Of a stretch of DNA of 64,000 nt, positions 1-8,734 are shown one piece after another. The stretch is from JBGSYJ01 sp041748075 (GTDB taxonomy: Bacteria > Acidobacteriota > Thermoanaerobaculia > Gp7-AA8): positions 62,001 to 126,000 of the forward strand of contig JBGTDX010000118.1 in the NCBI GenBank assembly GCA_041748075.1, read 5' to 3'. The notes beneath the pieces are model-generated. The model was not told the DNA's origin and ran no database searches. It was given only the letters and a program-made list of their open reading frames with translations. Numbering within the stretch: position 1 is the first letter of the stretch; each line of letters opens with the position of its first letter. The translations under genes were made by a program, and so were the position numbers.

Positions 1-1779
1 GAAACCGCCCGTGGTGCGATCGCGGTCGAGATCGATCGCGTTCTCTGCAATCACGACACCCAGCAGCGCCGCCCCACCCGCGATCAGAATCTGTTCGTGC
101 GCCGCGATCACGCCCGACGCTGCAGCGACGACGCCATCGGGCGGAGGCGTGACAAACCGGGGCGCGACACTGCAACAGTCTTCGTACAGATCTCCGTTGA
201 ATGAACCATCGATATGGATGTCACGTCCGGAGATGAGCAGCACGCGGTTTGGGAGCGCAGGATCCACCGTCAGATTTCCCGAGATGTAGACGGATCCCAC
301 CGCGATGATCGACGCCTTCCATGCCGCATCACCGGACAGCCGGTTTCCGCCGACCGGAGCGTCGATCCACAGCGCACCATCGACGAGCAGCGTCACTCCC
401 TGCCAGTCCTCCCCGCTCACCGGAAAGATCGGATCCTCCAGACGAAAGAACGTGATCGGCAACCGCTCCGTATCGAACGGCAACTCCGCATCGTCGCCGA
501 CGCCCGGCAGCAGTTGATCGTCGAACGGCCACACCTCGAAGCGCGGTCGCTCGCCGGTCGTTCCGAGCTCGAGCTTCGCAGTTCGCGGAACCTCTGTGTC
601 CGATGTTTCCTGCACGAGGTCCCAGTTCTGATTCGATTCATTCCAGCGGTAAAGCCTCCCCTGCCCCGTCGCACTGCGCGGGGGTCGCGAGGCTCCCGCC
701 TCCGAGAACTCGAGCCCGTAGTCCTGACAGAGGGATCTGCCACAGGGCCGCGGCGGCGAACCGGTATCAGGATCGTTGTCCGTCCATTCGTTAGCGGGCG
801 TCCGCGTAGTCAGAAGGAAATACTTCGACAGGCTCTCCGGCGAGACGGGGCGGTAGAGCAGATCCCACGGATTGATTGCCGGGGGCTCGATACGCCGAAC
901 ACGTTCCCGCGGTGGCGGATCGACTGATGACGATCCCGCGGCAATCGTGCCCGTCGCAGAAAGAGGCGGTGAGCCGCCGCGAAATGAGGATCCGGAAATC
1001 GCATCGATGTTTCCATTCGCATGAACCCTTTCACATGTTCCGCAGAACCTCGAGGTTTCGACCGTGAGGTTTCCGTTACTGAGGATCGATGGCTGCGGAG
1101 CGTTTTCGCCGATGATGGCCTCGAGCGTTTCGGATGCTGCGAGTCGATTGCGGGCGTCGAGCTTCTGTGCAGTCACACGTACCGTCGCGTAGCCATACCG
1201 CCGGCCATCCACGATCGGTGGCCCGTAGAACGAAATTTCGGTAATCCGTCCCCGCGGAACTCTCATCGCTTCCGTCACGAGAGGGTTGAGGTTCGTCTCC
1301 AGCCAGCAATCGTTCGGAGGGACGGGAGTACCATCCGGTCTGCTGCAGGAGAATCGGAGATCGTACTGATCGGATCCCGGCTCCCGTGTGCCGCCGAAGA
1401 CGCGGTTCCATTCACTCCGGAACGGCCCGCGAAACAACCTGTCATCCGTGCCGGTGTAGTGCGATCCGATGTCTCCCCGCATCGTCCTGAAGACACCGAT
1501 ACCGTTCAGCTCACTCTCGGACGTGAAGTGACCACCGAATACCGGAACGAGCTCCGCGTCCTCCGGCGTCAGGAACATCTGTTGTGCGATGCGAACACCG
1601 GCCTCGGCGATCTGGCTCACCTCGATCCGATCCCGCCACGAAACTGCAATCTCTTCTTCGATCGCCGAATAGCTCACGACCGCCATACCGAGCATGCTGA
1701 GAATCAGTGTGAGCATCATCGTGATCACGAGCGCGGCACCGCGACTGCGACACCGCCACTTTGTGTGGTACATGCTCAT
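1..1779 (-). CDS. PilX-like minor pilin assembly protein, C-terminus cut off by the window edge
   Basis: The minus-strand frame is open from an ATG at 1779 to base 1 with no stop, so about 593 residues are visible and the C-terminus is missing. The N-terminus has a short basic leader (MSMYHTKWRCRSRG) followed by a hydrophobic helix beginning AALVITMMLTLILSM. This is the PilX/GspK style of prepilin end, which lacks the Glu at position 5 of the mature protein. The visible C-terminal part contains repeated short beta-type segments such as GSVYISGNLTV and LLISGRDIHIDGSF. The ATG overlaps the TGA of the upstream PilW-like gene (ATGA), implying coupling. It is the last visible gene of a GspH-PilV-PilW-PilX order. 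Substrate or binding role of the large C-terminal part is unknown. Confidence 0.75.
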   Translation of the reverse strand, partial: MSMYHTKWRCRSRGAALVITMMLTLILSMLGMAVVSYSAIEEEIAVSWRDRIEVSQIAEAGVRIAQQMFLTPEDAELVPVFGGHFTSESELNGIGVFRTMRGDIGSHYTGTDDRLFRGPFRSEWNRVFGGTREPGSDQYDLRFSCSRPDGTPVPPNDCWLETNLNPLVTEAMRVPRGRITEISFYGPPIVDGRRYGYATVRVTAQKLDARNRLAASETLEAIIGENAPQPSILSNGNLTVETSRFCGTCERVHANGNIDAISGSSFRGGSPPLSATGTIAAGSSSVDPPPRERVRRIEPPAINPWDLLYRPVSPESLSKYFLLTTRTPANEWTDNDPDTGSPPRPCGRSLCQDYGLEFSEAGASRPPRSATGQGRLYRWNESNQNWDLVQETSDTEVPRTAKLELGTTGERPRFEVWPFDDQLLPGVGDDAELPFDTERLPITFFRLEDPIFPVSGEDWQGVTLLVDGALWIDAPVGGNRLSGDAAWKASIIAVGSVYISGNLTVDPALPNRVLLISGRDIHIDGSFNGDLYEDCCSVAPRFVTPPPDGVVAAASGVIAAHEQILIAGGAALLGVVIAENAIDLDRDRTTGGF

Positions 1780-3767
1780 GACGGTGGGACCTCGAACGAC
1801 GGTGACGGCTCGCTCGTGCGGAGTCCCGACGTCGTGCAGTCGACTTGCGCGAACACGACATAGCGATACGAAGCGGCGCGTGCCGAAACGACCTTCGGCA
1901 CCATGTCGACCACCCGATTCGTCTCGTAGACATCGATCCGGCCGTCGTAAACGAAGCCCGGAGCTCCATCCAGCTTTCTCGAGCGCTCCACGATGTAGTG
2001 AGCAACGGCGACCTGCTTCGCATCGGGCGGAGCGGTCGAAGTCACCTCGGGCCACTCGAGATTCACGACGTAGACTTCTGCCCCGCCGACGACTGACTCC
2101 TCGATCGGCGGATTCGACCGCAGGGCGGAGGGAGCCTCCGGTACGATGCCGTACGGAAGATCGAACTGCACCGCGAGCGACATCGGGGGTGAGCCGGCAC
2201 CGGTGACTTCACAGGCGTCGCGCGCGCGAATCCGATAAAAGTATGGCTGGCACGGACTTGCCAGGTGGTCGGTGAAACGCAGGGACGCCATCGGGCTCGA
2301 GTTGGGCTCGACATCATCCACCCTCGTCGTGGATGTCAACTCGAATGACCCGCCCTCTCCGGCACGCGACCTGTGGACTTCGTACGTCTCGAGATCGACG
2401 AGTTTCCGGTCGAACGGCGGAACCGGGTCTTCGACGAATCCGTCGGAGCGGATGCAGGTGCCCGGCGGCAGCGGCTCGACGTTCTCCCCCGCCCGATCCC
2501 ACGACACGTTCAACGCGAAGTTCGCGCCGTCCTGCGCCACCACAGGAATGCCCGGCACCGCGGACGGCGTGTTCGACGGAAGCTGATGCGATGGAGTGAC
2601 GCTCACTGCGGGTGAGTACGCGCTGAACGCGTTGTGCACCGGATCCCACGATCGGACCGCGAAGGTGTACATCCCTTCTGCGTCGGGCGCGCGGTAGACG
2701 AAGCTCGTCGTTCCGACGAGATCATGCACAGTGCTGGTGCCGCCCGACGTAACCAGCACCTGGTACGCCTCGACACCGGCGACGCCGGGCCATCGCACTA
2801 CAATGCGGTCGCAGTGCCCATGACAGGCGCTGATCTCATCGGGTGCAATCACACTGGCGGAGGGTACGGGACCATGATCTCTCCCCACCGATCCCGCGCT
2901 GCCCGGCTCGACGGTCGACGAGAGTGGAAATTTTCGATGACTCCCCGCCGCCGGCACCTCGGGCGTCCAGATGAACGGGTCGTGATAGTTGGTCACCGGA
3001 CGCTCCGACATCCCCACCAGATCGATCTCGATCCGCCGGATGTCCGCCCGCGTGCGTCTTGACGCACCCCCCACCCCGTCCAAGCCCCCCATGCCGGCGG
3101 GATCGAGCTCGACGCCGGCACGATCGTAGTATCGAAACTCCAGCCGGAAGATATGATCCACGACGACCTCTCGCACGACATCACCGTCAGTGTTGAACGA
3201 CACCCGGATCAACTGATAAGGCGGATCGATCTGGTCGGTGACAGAAACGGCGGACACTCCCACCGCCCTCGTCTCTTCATTCACAGGGAGGCCGTCCTCG
3301 AGGAATGCGTCCCGTCTTCCTCCGCTGCCGGTGAGATCGGCATGCAGCGTCAGCGAATGAGGCAGCGCTCCGGGCCTGCCGAGCACATAGCCGACGATCT
3401 CGTCATTGCCGGTTGTGACGAGTCGCCGCTCACCGGGCCCCGAGCCTTCGAGCAGAGGCTCGCGCTGTCCATCAAAATCCGCCCTGATGAAGATCGCCGA
3501 CTCCCAGGCGCCTTCGATCACCTCGTCAGCAAGCCAGGCATCACCCGTGGGATTGACGCCAGCCCCCGCATGTCGAACCGTCTCAACGACCCGGTCGAGC
3601 GCGAAGCGGACGTTCCTTTGTTGCGTCACGTCGGCGTCGAGTTGTTCGTGGGTAGCCTGAGCGCGGAAGATGAGCGCGTAGGCCGTTAGCGAGATCAGAG
3701 AGAATATCGCAGCTGCGATCAGCACTTCGGCCAGAGTGAGTCCGCGTTCGCGCAGGCGCTGCGTCAC
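1776..3767 (-). CDS. PilW-like minor pilin with fibronectin type III-like modules (663 aa)
   Basis: The N-terminus is a type IV prepilin signal: cleavage after G in RERG, then LTLAEVLIAAAIF with the conserved Glu at mature position 5. The first roughly 290 residues match the PilW style (long helix followed by DxVxxxVRHAGAG). The remainder holds three FN3-like segments (for example RIVVRWPGVAGVEAYQV and FALNVSWDRAG) typical of extracellular beta-sandwich repeats. Start is GTG at 3767, overlapping the TGA of the preceding pilV-like gene. Usual PilW proteins are much shorter, about 250-350 aa, so this is an adhesin-like extension. It is paralogous to the gene at 9294-12317, sharing a GHC motif at the first FN3-like repeat (ACHGHC versus ACFGHC). 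Confidence 0.8.
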   Translation of the reverse strand: MTQRLRERGLTLAEVLIAAAIFSLISLTAYALIFRAQATHEQLDADVTQQRNVRFALDRVVETVRHAGAGVNPTGDAWLADEVIEGAWESAIFIRADFDGQREPLLEGSGPGERRLVTTGNDEIVGYVLGRPGALPHSLTLHADLTGSGGRRDAFLEDGLPVNEETRAVGVSAVSVTDQIDPPYQLIRVSFNTDGDVVREVVVDHIFRLEFRYYDRAGVELDPAGMGGLDGVGGASRRTRADIRRIEIDLVGMSERPVTNYHDPFIWTPEVPAAGSHRKFPLSSTVEPGSAGSVGRDHGPVPSASVIAPDEISACHGHCDRIVVRWPGVAGVEAYQVLVTSGGTSTVHDLVGTTSFVYRAPDAEGMYTFAVRSWDPVHNAFSAYSPAVSVTPSHQLPSNTPSAVPGIPVVAQDGANFALNVSWDRAGENVEPLPPGTCIRSDGFVEDPVPPFDRKLVDLETYEVHRSRAGEGGSFELTSTTRVDDVEPNSSPMASLRFTDHLASPCQPYFYRIRARDACEVTGAGSPPMSLAVQFDLPYGIVPEAPSALRSNPPIEESVVGGAEVYVVNLEWPEVTSTAPPDAKQVAVAHYIVERSRKLDGAPGFVYDGRIDVYETNRVVDMVPKVVSARAASYRYVVFAQVDCTTSGLRTSEPSPSFEVPPS

Positions 3768-4459
3768 GGTTCGCTCCTCACCTGCAGCGTTTCGAGCTGA
3801 ACCTGTCGGGAGCGCAAGCCTCTCTCAGTCCAACGCACCCGAACCTCGATCCGCAGCATCAGAGCATTCGCGAACGTGGTTCCGGCAGGTACGGCCTCGA
3901 TACGCACGAGCAGTTCGTTGCGCCTCGCGTCTCCGCTCCCGTAAGGCAGCGCGGCATCGAGAAACATCCCGCGCAATTCGTTGGGGAATGCAGCGAGCTC
4001 CCCGGCACCGTCGGGTGGAGACTCCTCGAGCACACCGGAGAGATCCTTCCGAGTCCAGACTCTCTCGATCGAAGTCGAGGAAGCACCTGCATCGAACAGC
4101 AGATGCGCCGAGGGACGGCTGACTCTCTCCATGACGCTGCGTGCGAGCGCCGACGCCTGAGTCAGCGTCCTGCCGTCATGAGTCCTGTGAAGTGCGGCCG
4201 TGAACAGGCCAAGCGTACCCGCGACGACCATCGAGAGGATGGCCATGGAAATGAGGACTTCGATGAGAGAGAACCCCCGGGACGAGTTCTGAGTTGTGCG
4301 TTGTGAGTTCTGAGTGCCACCTCCCGCCGCCGCGGACCGCAAACGACATTTCCCCGCGGATACGTCGCATCCACGACGCTGCTGCTCACAACTCACAACC
4401 CACAACCGGCGGGACGGGCCGGCGGCAGAACCGGGCGGGCGGGGGTAGCGGCCGCTCAT
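3764..4459 (-). CDS. PilV/GspI-like minor pilin with a repeat-bearing 62-residue leader
   Basis: The conserved prepilin core is RGFSLIEVLISMAILSMVV, with Glu at mature position 5; the globular part is about 165 residues. The ATG at 4459 overlaps the stop of the upstream gspH-like gene (ATGA). A GTG six bases earlier is the alternative start. From the ATG the leader before the cleavage site is 62 residues, far longer than the usual 5-20. Most of it is encoded by a tandem-heptamer hairpin (4284-4407). I see no ATG, GTG or TTG placed to give a short leader without starting inside the repeat. The core assignment is firm; the true start is uncertain. Confidence 0.78.
   Translation of the reverse strand: MSGRYPRPPGSAAGPSRRLWVVSCEQQRRGCDVSAGKCRLRSAAAGGGTQNSQRTTQNSSRGFSLIEVLISMAILSMVVAGTLGLFTAALHRTHDGRTLTQASALARSVMERVSRPSAHLLFDAGASSTSIERVWTRKDLSGVLEESPPDGAGELAAFPNELRGMFLDAALPYGSGDARRNELLVRIEAVPAGTTFANALMLRIEVRVRWTERGLRSRQVQLETLQVRSEP
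4284..4407. repeat. Tandem-heptamer hairpin A, inside the pilV-like leader
   Basis: The left arm, 4284-4316, reads as 7-mers GAGTTCT, GAGTTGT, GCGTTGT, GAGTTCT. The right arm, 4385-4407, is the inverse (CTCACAA, CTCACAA, CCCACAA, CC). The spacer is 68 nt. Arms are imperfectly complementary because the 7-mers vary, but all share the GTTNTGN pattern. The element lies wholly within the coding frame of 3764-4459. Confidence 0.8.
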
Positions 4460-5085
4460 TTCCACTTCCCCGTTCCGCTGTCATACCGGATGATGCGGAT
4501 CCGACCCGTGGCGCCGTGAACGCGAACGGCTGCAGCTCCACCGCGGCCGTCGGTGAGGTAGATCGATCCCGGCGTCGCCTCACCCCGCTTCGAAAAAGAG
4601 CAGATCTTCGAGACTCCGAACTGCACAGCCGCAGCGGATGGAGAGAAAGGCTTGCCGGTGTCGGGATCGTTCGGGGGCGGATGGGCAAAGCCGATGCGAA
4701 CGTTGTGTTCGCCCCCGAGAACCGTTGTCGCACCTCGTAGCGGCACGTCGATACCTGCGGCGATGTCGTCGTTCCGCACGCCGTCGCCATCGGTGTCGTC
4801 ATAGATCGTGTAGACCCACTTCCCGTCGGCCATGGTGAACTTCACGCCCGTATTGACGTCGCGGGCGATGGCTCTCGAGCGGGCGAAGTGAAGCGAGGCC
4901 GAGGCCTCCTGCGCCGCGGCGCGAAGAACGATGCTGCTCCGGACTGTCGAGAGTGCCGGGATCGACACGGCCACGAACAGCCCCATGAGCGACAGGACCA
5001 CGAGAAGCTCGATGAGTGAGAAGCCGCGGAAGCGGCCTCCCTCGTCAGGTGGCTTGAACAGGGAGGTGATCAGCGGTTTGTGCAT
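4456..5085 (-). CDS. GspH/FimT-type pseudopilin
   Basis: The prepilin signal is FRG followed by FSLIELLVVLSLMGLFVAVS, with a 21-residue leader and Glu at mature position 5. After the helix comes the FimT/GspH-style motif AAQEASASLHFARSRAIARD, then a beta-rich globular domain ending in RIRIIRYDSGTGKWK. At 209 aa it is normal for the family. ATG at 5085 is the first gene of the minus-strand minor-pilin module. Its stop overlaps the next start. The paralogous partner is at 8187-8720. Confidence 0.85.
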   Translation of the reverse strand: MHKPLITSLFKPPDEGGRFRGFSLIELLVVLSLMGLFVAVSIPALSTVRSSIVLRAAAQEASASLHFARSRAIARDVNTGVKFTMADGKWVYTIYDDTDGDGVRNDDIAAGIDVPLRGATTVLGGEHNVRIGFAHPPPNDPDTGKPFSPSAAAVQFGVSKICSFSKRGEATPGSIYLTDGRGGAAAVRVHGATGRIRIIRYDSGTGKWK

Positions 5086-5293
5086 GCCGGCACGCAGTTG
5101 CAGGCGGCCGGCCTGTGGGAACGATCTCGAGAACTGCTGAAAACAGGGGTGTTTACCTCCGTCGTGATCGTATGGGGCGTGTCAAAAACTCTTGCAGTGC
5201 CGCACGCCCGGCAAACGAATCTGCGAAACCGTGGTTCCCCTCTCCCCGCGGGGGAGGGGAAGAACCGAGCCCACGTCGTACAATCCCTGACGA
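5086..5293. repeat. Divergent intergenic region with a GC-rich palindrome
   Basis: This 208-bp gap separates the divergently transcribed gspH-like gene and pilD, so it should hold promoters for both; I could not pick convincing -35/-10 pairs. At 5233-5266 a strong palindrome (core CCCCTCTCCCCGCGGGGGAGG) forms a hairpin about 30 nt before the pilD start. The same palindromic core recurs at 48375-48410 and 48568-48600 inside a coding gene, so it is a dispersed repeat rather than a gene-specific operator. Confidence 0.65.
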
Positions 5294-6097
5294 ATGTCCG
5301 CACTGTTCGCCCTCTACGCCTTCGCCCTGGGCGCAATCATCGGCAGCTTCCTCAACGTCGTCATCCACCGCTACCCACGCGAAGAGTCGATCGTCTTTCC
5401 GCCGAGCCGCTGCGGGTACTGTCAGGCGCGCATCAAACCGTACGACAACATTCCCATCCTCAGCTATCTGATCCTCCTGGGCCGCTGCAGAAGTTGCGGC
5501 GTCGCGTTCGGCTCGAGATACGTGATGATCGAGCTGGCAAACGCGCTCTTCTACCTCGCGATCTTTTTTCACACCGGGGTTAGCCTCGCCTTCATCCCGC
5601 TCGCGGCCATCGTCTCGATGACGATCGTGCTCATCTACATCGATCTCGACATCCAGATCCTCCCCGACGTCATCGATCTTCCTGGAATTCTGATCGGTCT
5701 TCTGATTGGATGGATGGGGCTCGGAACGCTCTATCCACAGCTCATCCTGGCAGTCGATCTGCTCGACTCGATCTTCGGCGCAGCATTCGGCGCCTCACTC
5801 CTCCTGGCGATCGGAATGGTGTACAAGCTTCTCCGGAAGATCGAGGGCATGGGACTCGGCGACGTGAAGATGCTCGCGATGATCGGGGCGGTCACCGGCT
5901 GGAGGGCCATCTTCCCGCTGCTGTTTCTCGCCTCGGTCGGAGGCGCGATCATCGGGTTGATCGTCGCGGCCCGGCAGCGCCACGAGAATCTTCAGTTCCC
6001 CATCCCGTTCGGGGTTTTTCTCGGTCTGGCCACGTTGGCCGTGATCTTCTTTGGAAATACACTCTTCACATGGTACGGATCACTTCTCGGCGGATGA
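5294..6097 (+). CDS. pilD: Prepilin leader peptidase/N-methyltransferase
   Basis: This is the inner-membrane aspartic protease that cuts the G|F bond of type IV prepilins and pseudopilins and methylates the new N-terminus. Two CxxC pairs (CGYC near residue 40 and CRSC near 65) form the zinc-binding cytoplasmic domain. The two catalytic aspartates lie in YIDLDIQILPD (about 115-125) and GMGLGDVKML (about 185-194). Several membrane helices alternate with these. At 267 aa the length is normal. It sits between two minor-pilin modules and overlaps the histidine kinase start by 4 bp. It probably serves every pilin and pseudopilin in the window. Confidence 0.95.
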   Translation: MSALFALYAFALGAIIGSFLNVVIHRYPREESIVFPPSRCGYCQARIKPYDNIPILSYLILLGRCRSCGVAFGSRYVMIELANALFYLAIFFHTGVSLAFIPLAAIVSMTIVLIYIDLDIQILPDVIDLPGILIGLLIGWMGLGTLYPQLILAVDLLDSIFGAAFGASLLLAIGMVYKLLRKIEGMGLGDVKMLAMIGAVTGWRAIFPLLFLASVGGAIIGLIVAARQRHENLQFPIPFGVFLGLATLAVIFFGNTLFTWYGSLLGG

Positions 6098-7773
6098 CCC
6101 CCGTAGGGTTCCGGCGGGACATCAAGTTCTTTCTCGCCTGCCTGGTGGGATTTCTCGTTTTCATCATTCTCACGCTGCTGGTCCTTCTTCAGTCCGTGAC
6201 CGAGCGCGCAACCGAGCGGACTCTCGAGCAATGGCGGTTCGCGAGCGACGTTGCAGCCGCAGCCCTGAACCGCCTGCCGGAGAACGCGAATCGTTCCGAG
6301 ATCGAGTCCCAGCTCATCTTCCTTCGCGGGCAGTACGACATCGCGACGATCACGCTCTTGATTCCCGGTGAGACTCAGCTCGTTTCCGGATATCCCGTCT
6401 CCGATCCGGGGTTTTCGGACATTCAGCGAATGACCCGGCATGGCGAGGCGACGCTCAGCTTCGATCCCGGCGAGGTCATCGCCGCTCGCAGGACGTTTCT
6501 CTACACCGCCGGTATCTCCATCGCAGCAACGATCCTCGGGACGATCCTTCTCTCGCTATACCTGCCCAGGATCGTCCGGCCGATTGAAAAAATGCTGGAT
6601 GACGCGAGCGTACTCGGGGAGCGGGCGTCCGGTGTCGACGAAGCAAACTATCTGATCGACACCTTCCGCAAATCGATTCAGACGTTGAAGGATCAGGAGC
6701 ACGAGCTCAAGCGACTCCACGAGCTGGAGAAGATCCGCGCGGACGATCTGCAGAGGATCACCGCGACGCTGACCCGAAGCCTGACCTCGGGGTTCATCGC
6801 AATCGACCAGCATGGGCGCGTCGTCGACATGAACTCCGCGGCCCGCGACATCCTTCGACTGAATGAGATGCGCGATCCCGCAGGGCTCACCGTTCGCGAC
6901 GCACTCGGCGAGTCCTCCTTCTCGAGGGAACTGCAGAGCGCACTGGACGACGGCGTTCCCGTGTCACGTCAGGAAGTGACTCAGGAGGCGGGCGGCGAGA
7001 CCGTCACCATCGGCCTGACTACAGTGCCCCTGACGAACGAGGAGTCGGAACTCCTCGGCGTGATCGCGCTGTTTGCAGACCTTACGCCGGTCCGCCAACT
7101 CGAGGCGCGTGTCCGCGAGATGCAGACACTCGCAGACCTCGGTGAGATCTCCGCCGGCATCGCTCACGAGTTCCGTAACTCCCTCTCGACGATCCTCGGC
7201 TATCTCAAACTCGCCGGGCGCGAGCAATTACCGGACGAAACGCAGAAGCGGCTCCGCCACGCGGAGGAAGAAGCGGAGCTCCTGTCCGAAGCGGTCGAAG
7301 GGCTTCTGAGCTTCGCCCGTCCGATGCAAATGGAGTTTCGCGAAACGGATCTGGCAACGCTCGTGCGCGGCATTCTCGAGCGGTTCGAAGACCAGCACGA
7401 CGGCATGGACATCGTCGCGCAACTCGAGGATTCGAGCTTCGATGCGGATCCCATCCTGCTCTCGCGCGCCGTGGAGAACGTGATCCGCAACGCCATCGAT
7501 GCGGTCCGTCAGAAAGGCGGCGGCAGGATCACGATCACCCTCCGTTCTGATCCCGGGCCGGTGCTGACCATCGCCGATACCGGCGTCGGGTTCGAGCCCG
7601 AGGCCGCGACGCGTCTGATGCTGCCTTTCCAGTCCGACAAACCGGACGGCATGGGGCTGGGCCTCCCGCTGGCGCGGAAGATCGTGATGCTGCATGGTGG
7701 AAGTCTGCAGCTGACAGGGAAGCCTGGTGAGGGAGCGACGGTCGTGATCGAGTTTCCGGCAGGCTTCATTTAG
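6094..7773 (+). CDS. Membrane sensor histidine kinase, NtrB/PilS-like
   Basis: Order of parts: a membrane helix near residues 12-34; an extracytoplasmic sensor of about 110 residues; a second helix near 140-160 leading into a HAMP-like linker; a PAS-like domain (LTSGFIAIDQHGRVVDMNSA); a HisKA box with phospho-acceptor His in AGIAHEFRNSLSTILGY near residue 355; and a HATPase domain with N box (NVIRNAIDAV), G1 (ADTGVGF) and G2 (GMGLGLPLA). The ATG at 6094 overlaps the pilD TGA (ATGA). A second in-frame ATG at 6070 inside pilD is the alternative start. No response regulator is adjacent. The NtrC-type regulator at 39891-41285 is a possible partner. Coupling to pilD suggests control of pilin genes (inference). 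Confidence 0.88.
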   Translation: MTPVGFRRDIKFFLACLVGFLVFIILTLLVLLQSVTERATERTLEQWRFASDVAAAALNRLPENANRSEIESQLIFLRGQYDIATITLLIPGETQLVSGYPVSDPGFSDIQRMTRHGEATLSFDPGEVIAARRTFLYTAGISIAATILGTILLSLYLPRIVRPIEKMLDDASVLGERASGVDEANYLIDTFRKSIQTLKDQEHELKRLHELEKIRADDLQRITATLTRSLTSGFIAIDQHGRVVDMNSAARDILRLNEMRDPAGLTVRDALGESSFSRELQSALDDGVPVSRQEVTQEAGGETVTIGLTTVPLTNEESELLGVIALFADLTPVRQLEARVREMQTLADLGEISAGIAHEFRNSLSTILGYLKLAGREQLPDETQKRLRHAEEEAELLSEAVEGLLSFARPMQMEFRETDLATLVRGILERFEDQHDGMDIVAQLEDSSFDADPILLSRAVENVIRNAIDAVRQKGGGRITITLRSDPGPVLTIADTGVGFEPEAATRLMLPFQSDKPDGMGLGLPLARKIVMLHGGSLQLTGKPGEGATVVIEFPAGFI

Positions 7774-8186
7774 GTCAAAACTCCCGCCGTCATCCCGAGC
7801 AACCTAACGGCGCGGGGCGCCGGTGAAGGGGTGATGAACCGCGCACCGGAGGTGCGCTGAGAGGGTAGCCGGTGGCAAGCGAAGCGCAGCCACCGGACAG
7901 TGAGTCCCTCTTGTACACGCACCCCGGGTAGGGGTGCCAGATCCGACCTTGTTCTGCCGCCCCGCCGGGGCGGAGAGCTTTTGCGCACCGGTACCGGAGG
8001 TTCATTAGAAGGTACCACCGCCCAGAACCCTGGAACGTCGCTCCGGCCGCACATGTGTTACTTTTTCTCCCATAAACGCCATCACGACTCGACGTCGTCG
8101 CTTGCAACATGAGTTCAAACATTGACAACAATACACTTATCTTCCACAAACTCCATGGCATCCCGACTGCAATAGAGCAGCCCCAC
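7774..8186. repeat. Gene-free region with a dispersed palindromic repeat
   Basis: This 413-bp gap lies between the kinase and the plus-strand pilin module. From about 7791 to 7840 it carries a sequence ending GGTGAAGGGGTGATGAACC that recurs at about 63215-63265. It is followed by several short palindromes (GCGCACCGGAGGTGCGC; CCGGTGGC...GCCACCGG; GCCCCGCCGGGGC). Near 8060-8186 the base composition turns AT-richer, consistent with a promoter for the pilin module. I see no convincing protein-coding frame here. Confidence 0.6.
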
Positions 8187-8720
8187 ATGAATCGTCTAAT
8201 CAGGTTTCACCGCCGGGATGCCCGCGGCTTCTCCCTCCCGGAGTTGCTCGTAGTGATTGCGATCATGGGACTGATCGTCATGGTGTCCGTTCCGAATTTC
8301 ATCGCCTACTTCCAGTCGAACAAGGTCAAGACGTCGTTGCGGGTATTCAACACCGACGTCCGGGCTGCGCGGCAGCGAGCGGTAACGCGGAACAGCTTCA
8401 CCAGAGTCACTTTCAGAACCGGCGTGGGAGCCAATCAGTATCGAGTGTTCGAGTCGCTCGATCGCGGAGCCACATGGGCAGTTGCGCCTTACATCTCGAG
8501 GGAGCTCGAAGAGCCGGTCTACTTCGAGAGCACCGGCTTCGGCGACACGGCGCCGGCCACTCCCGACACCGCCCCCGACATCGTCTTCCGCAACGATGGC
8601 GCCGTCCAGGATCATCCCGGTGGAACAGACGATTACGTAGTCATCCGGACGACGCACACCATTCCGAGAAACGAATTCACGATACGAATCAGTGCGGCCG
8701 GCGCCGTGAGAACTGATTAG
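8187..8720 (+). CDS. GspH/FimT-type pseudopilin
   Basis: The prepilin signal is DARG followed by FSLPELLVVIAIMGLIVMVS, Glu at mature position 5, then the FimT-like motif TDVRAARQRAVTRN and a beta-rich domain. I chose the ATG at 8187, which gives a 15-residue basic leader (MNRLIRFHRRDARG). An in-frame ATG at 8109 would add 26 residues unlike a leader. It begins the plus-strand minor-pilin module (GspH, PilV, PilW, PilX order), mirroring the minus-strand module that starts at 5085. Confidence 0.84.
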   Translation: MNRLIRFHRRDARGFSLPELLVVIAIMGLIVMVSVPNFIAYFQSNKVKTSLRVFNTDVRAARQRAVTRNSFTRVTFRTGVGANQYRVFESLDRGATWAVAPYISRELEEPVYFESTGFGDTAPATPDTAPDIVFRNDGAVQDHPGGTDDYVVIRTTHTIPRNEFTIRISAAGAVRTD

Positions 8721-8734
8721 CCGAGGAGATCTGT

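Noticed and set aside
8156..8171. Sigma-54-like promoter (TGGCAT-N5-CTGCA) just before the gspH-like gene at 8187
   Set aside because: GG and GC spacing is correct, but transcription would start about 5 nt before the ATG, leaving no room for a ribosome site.
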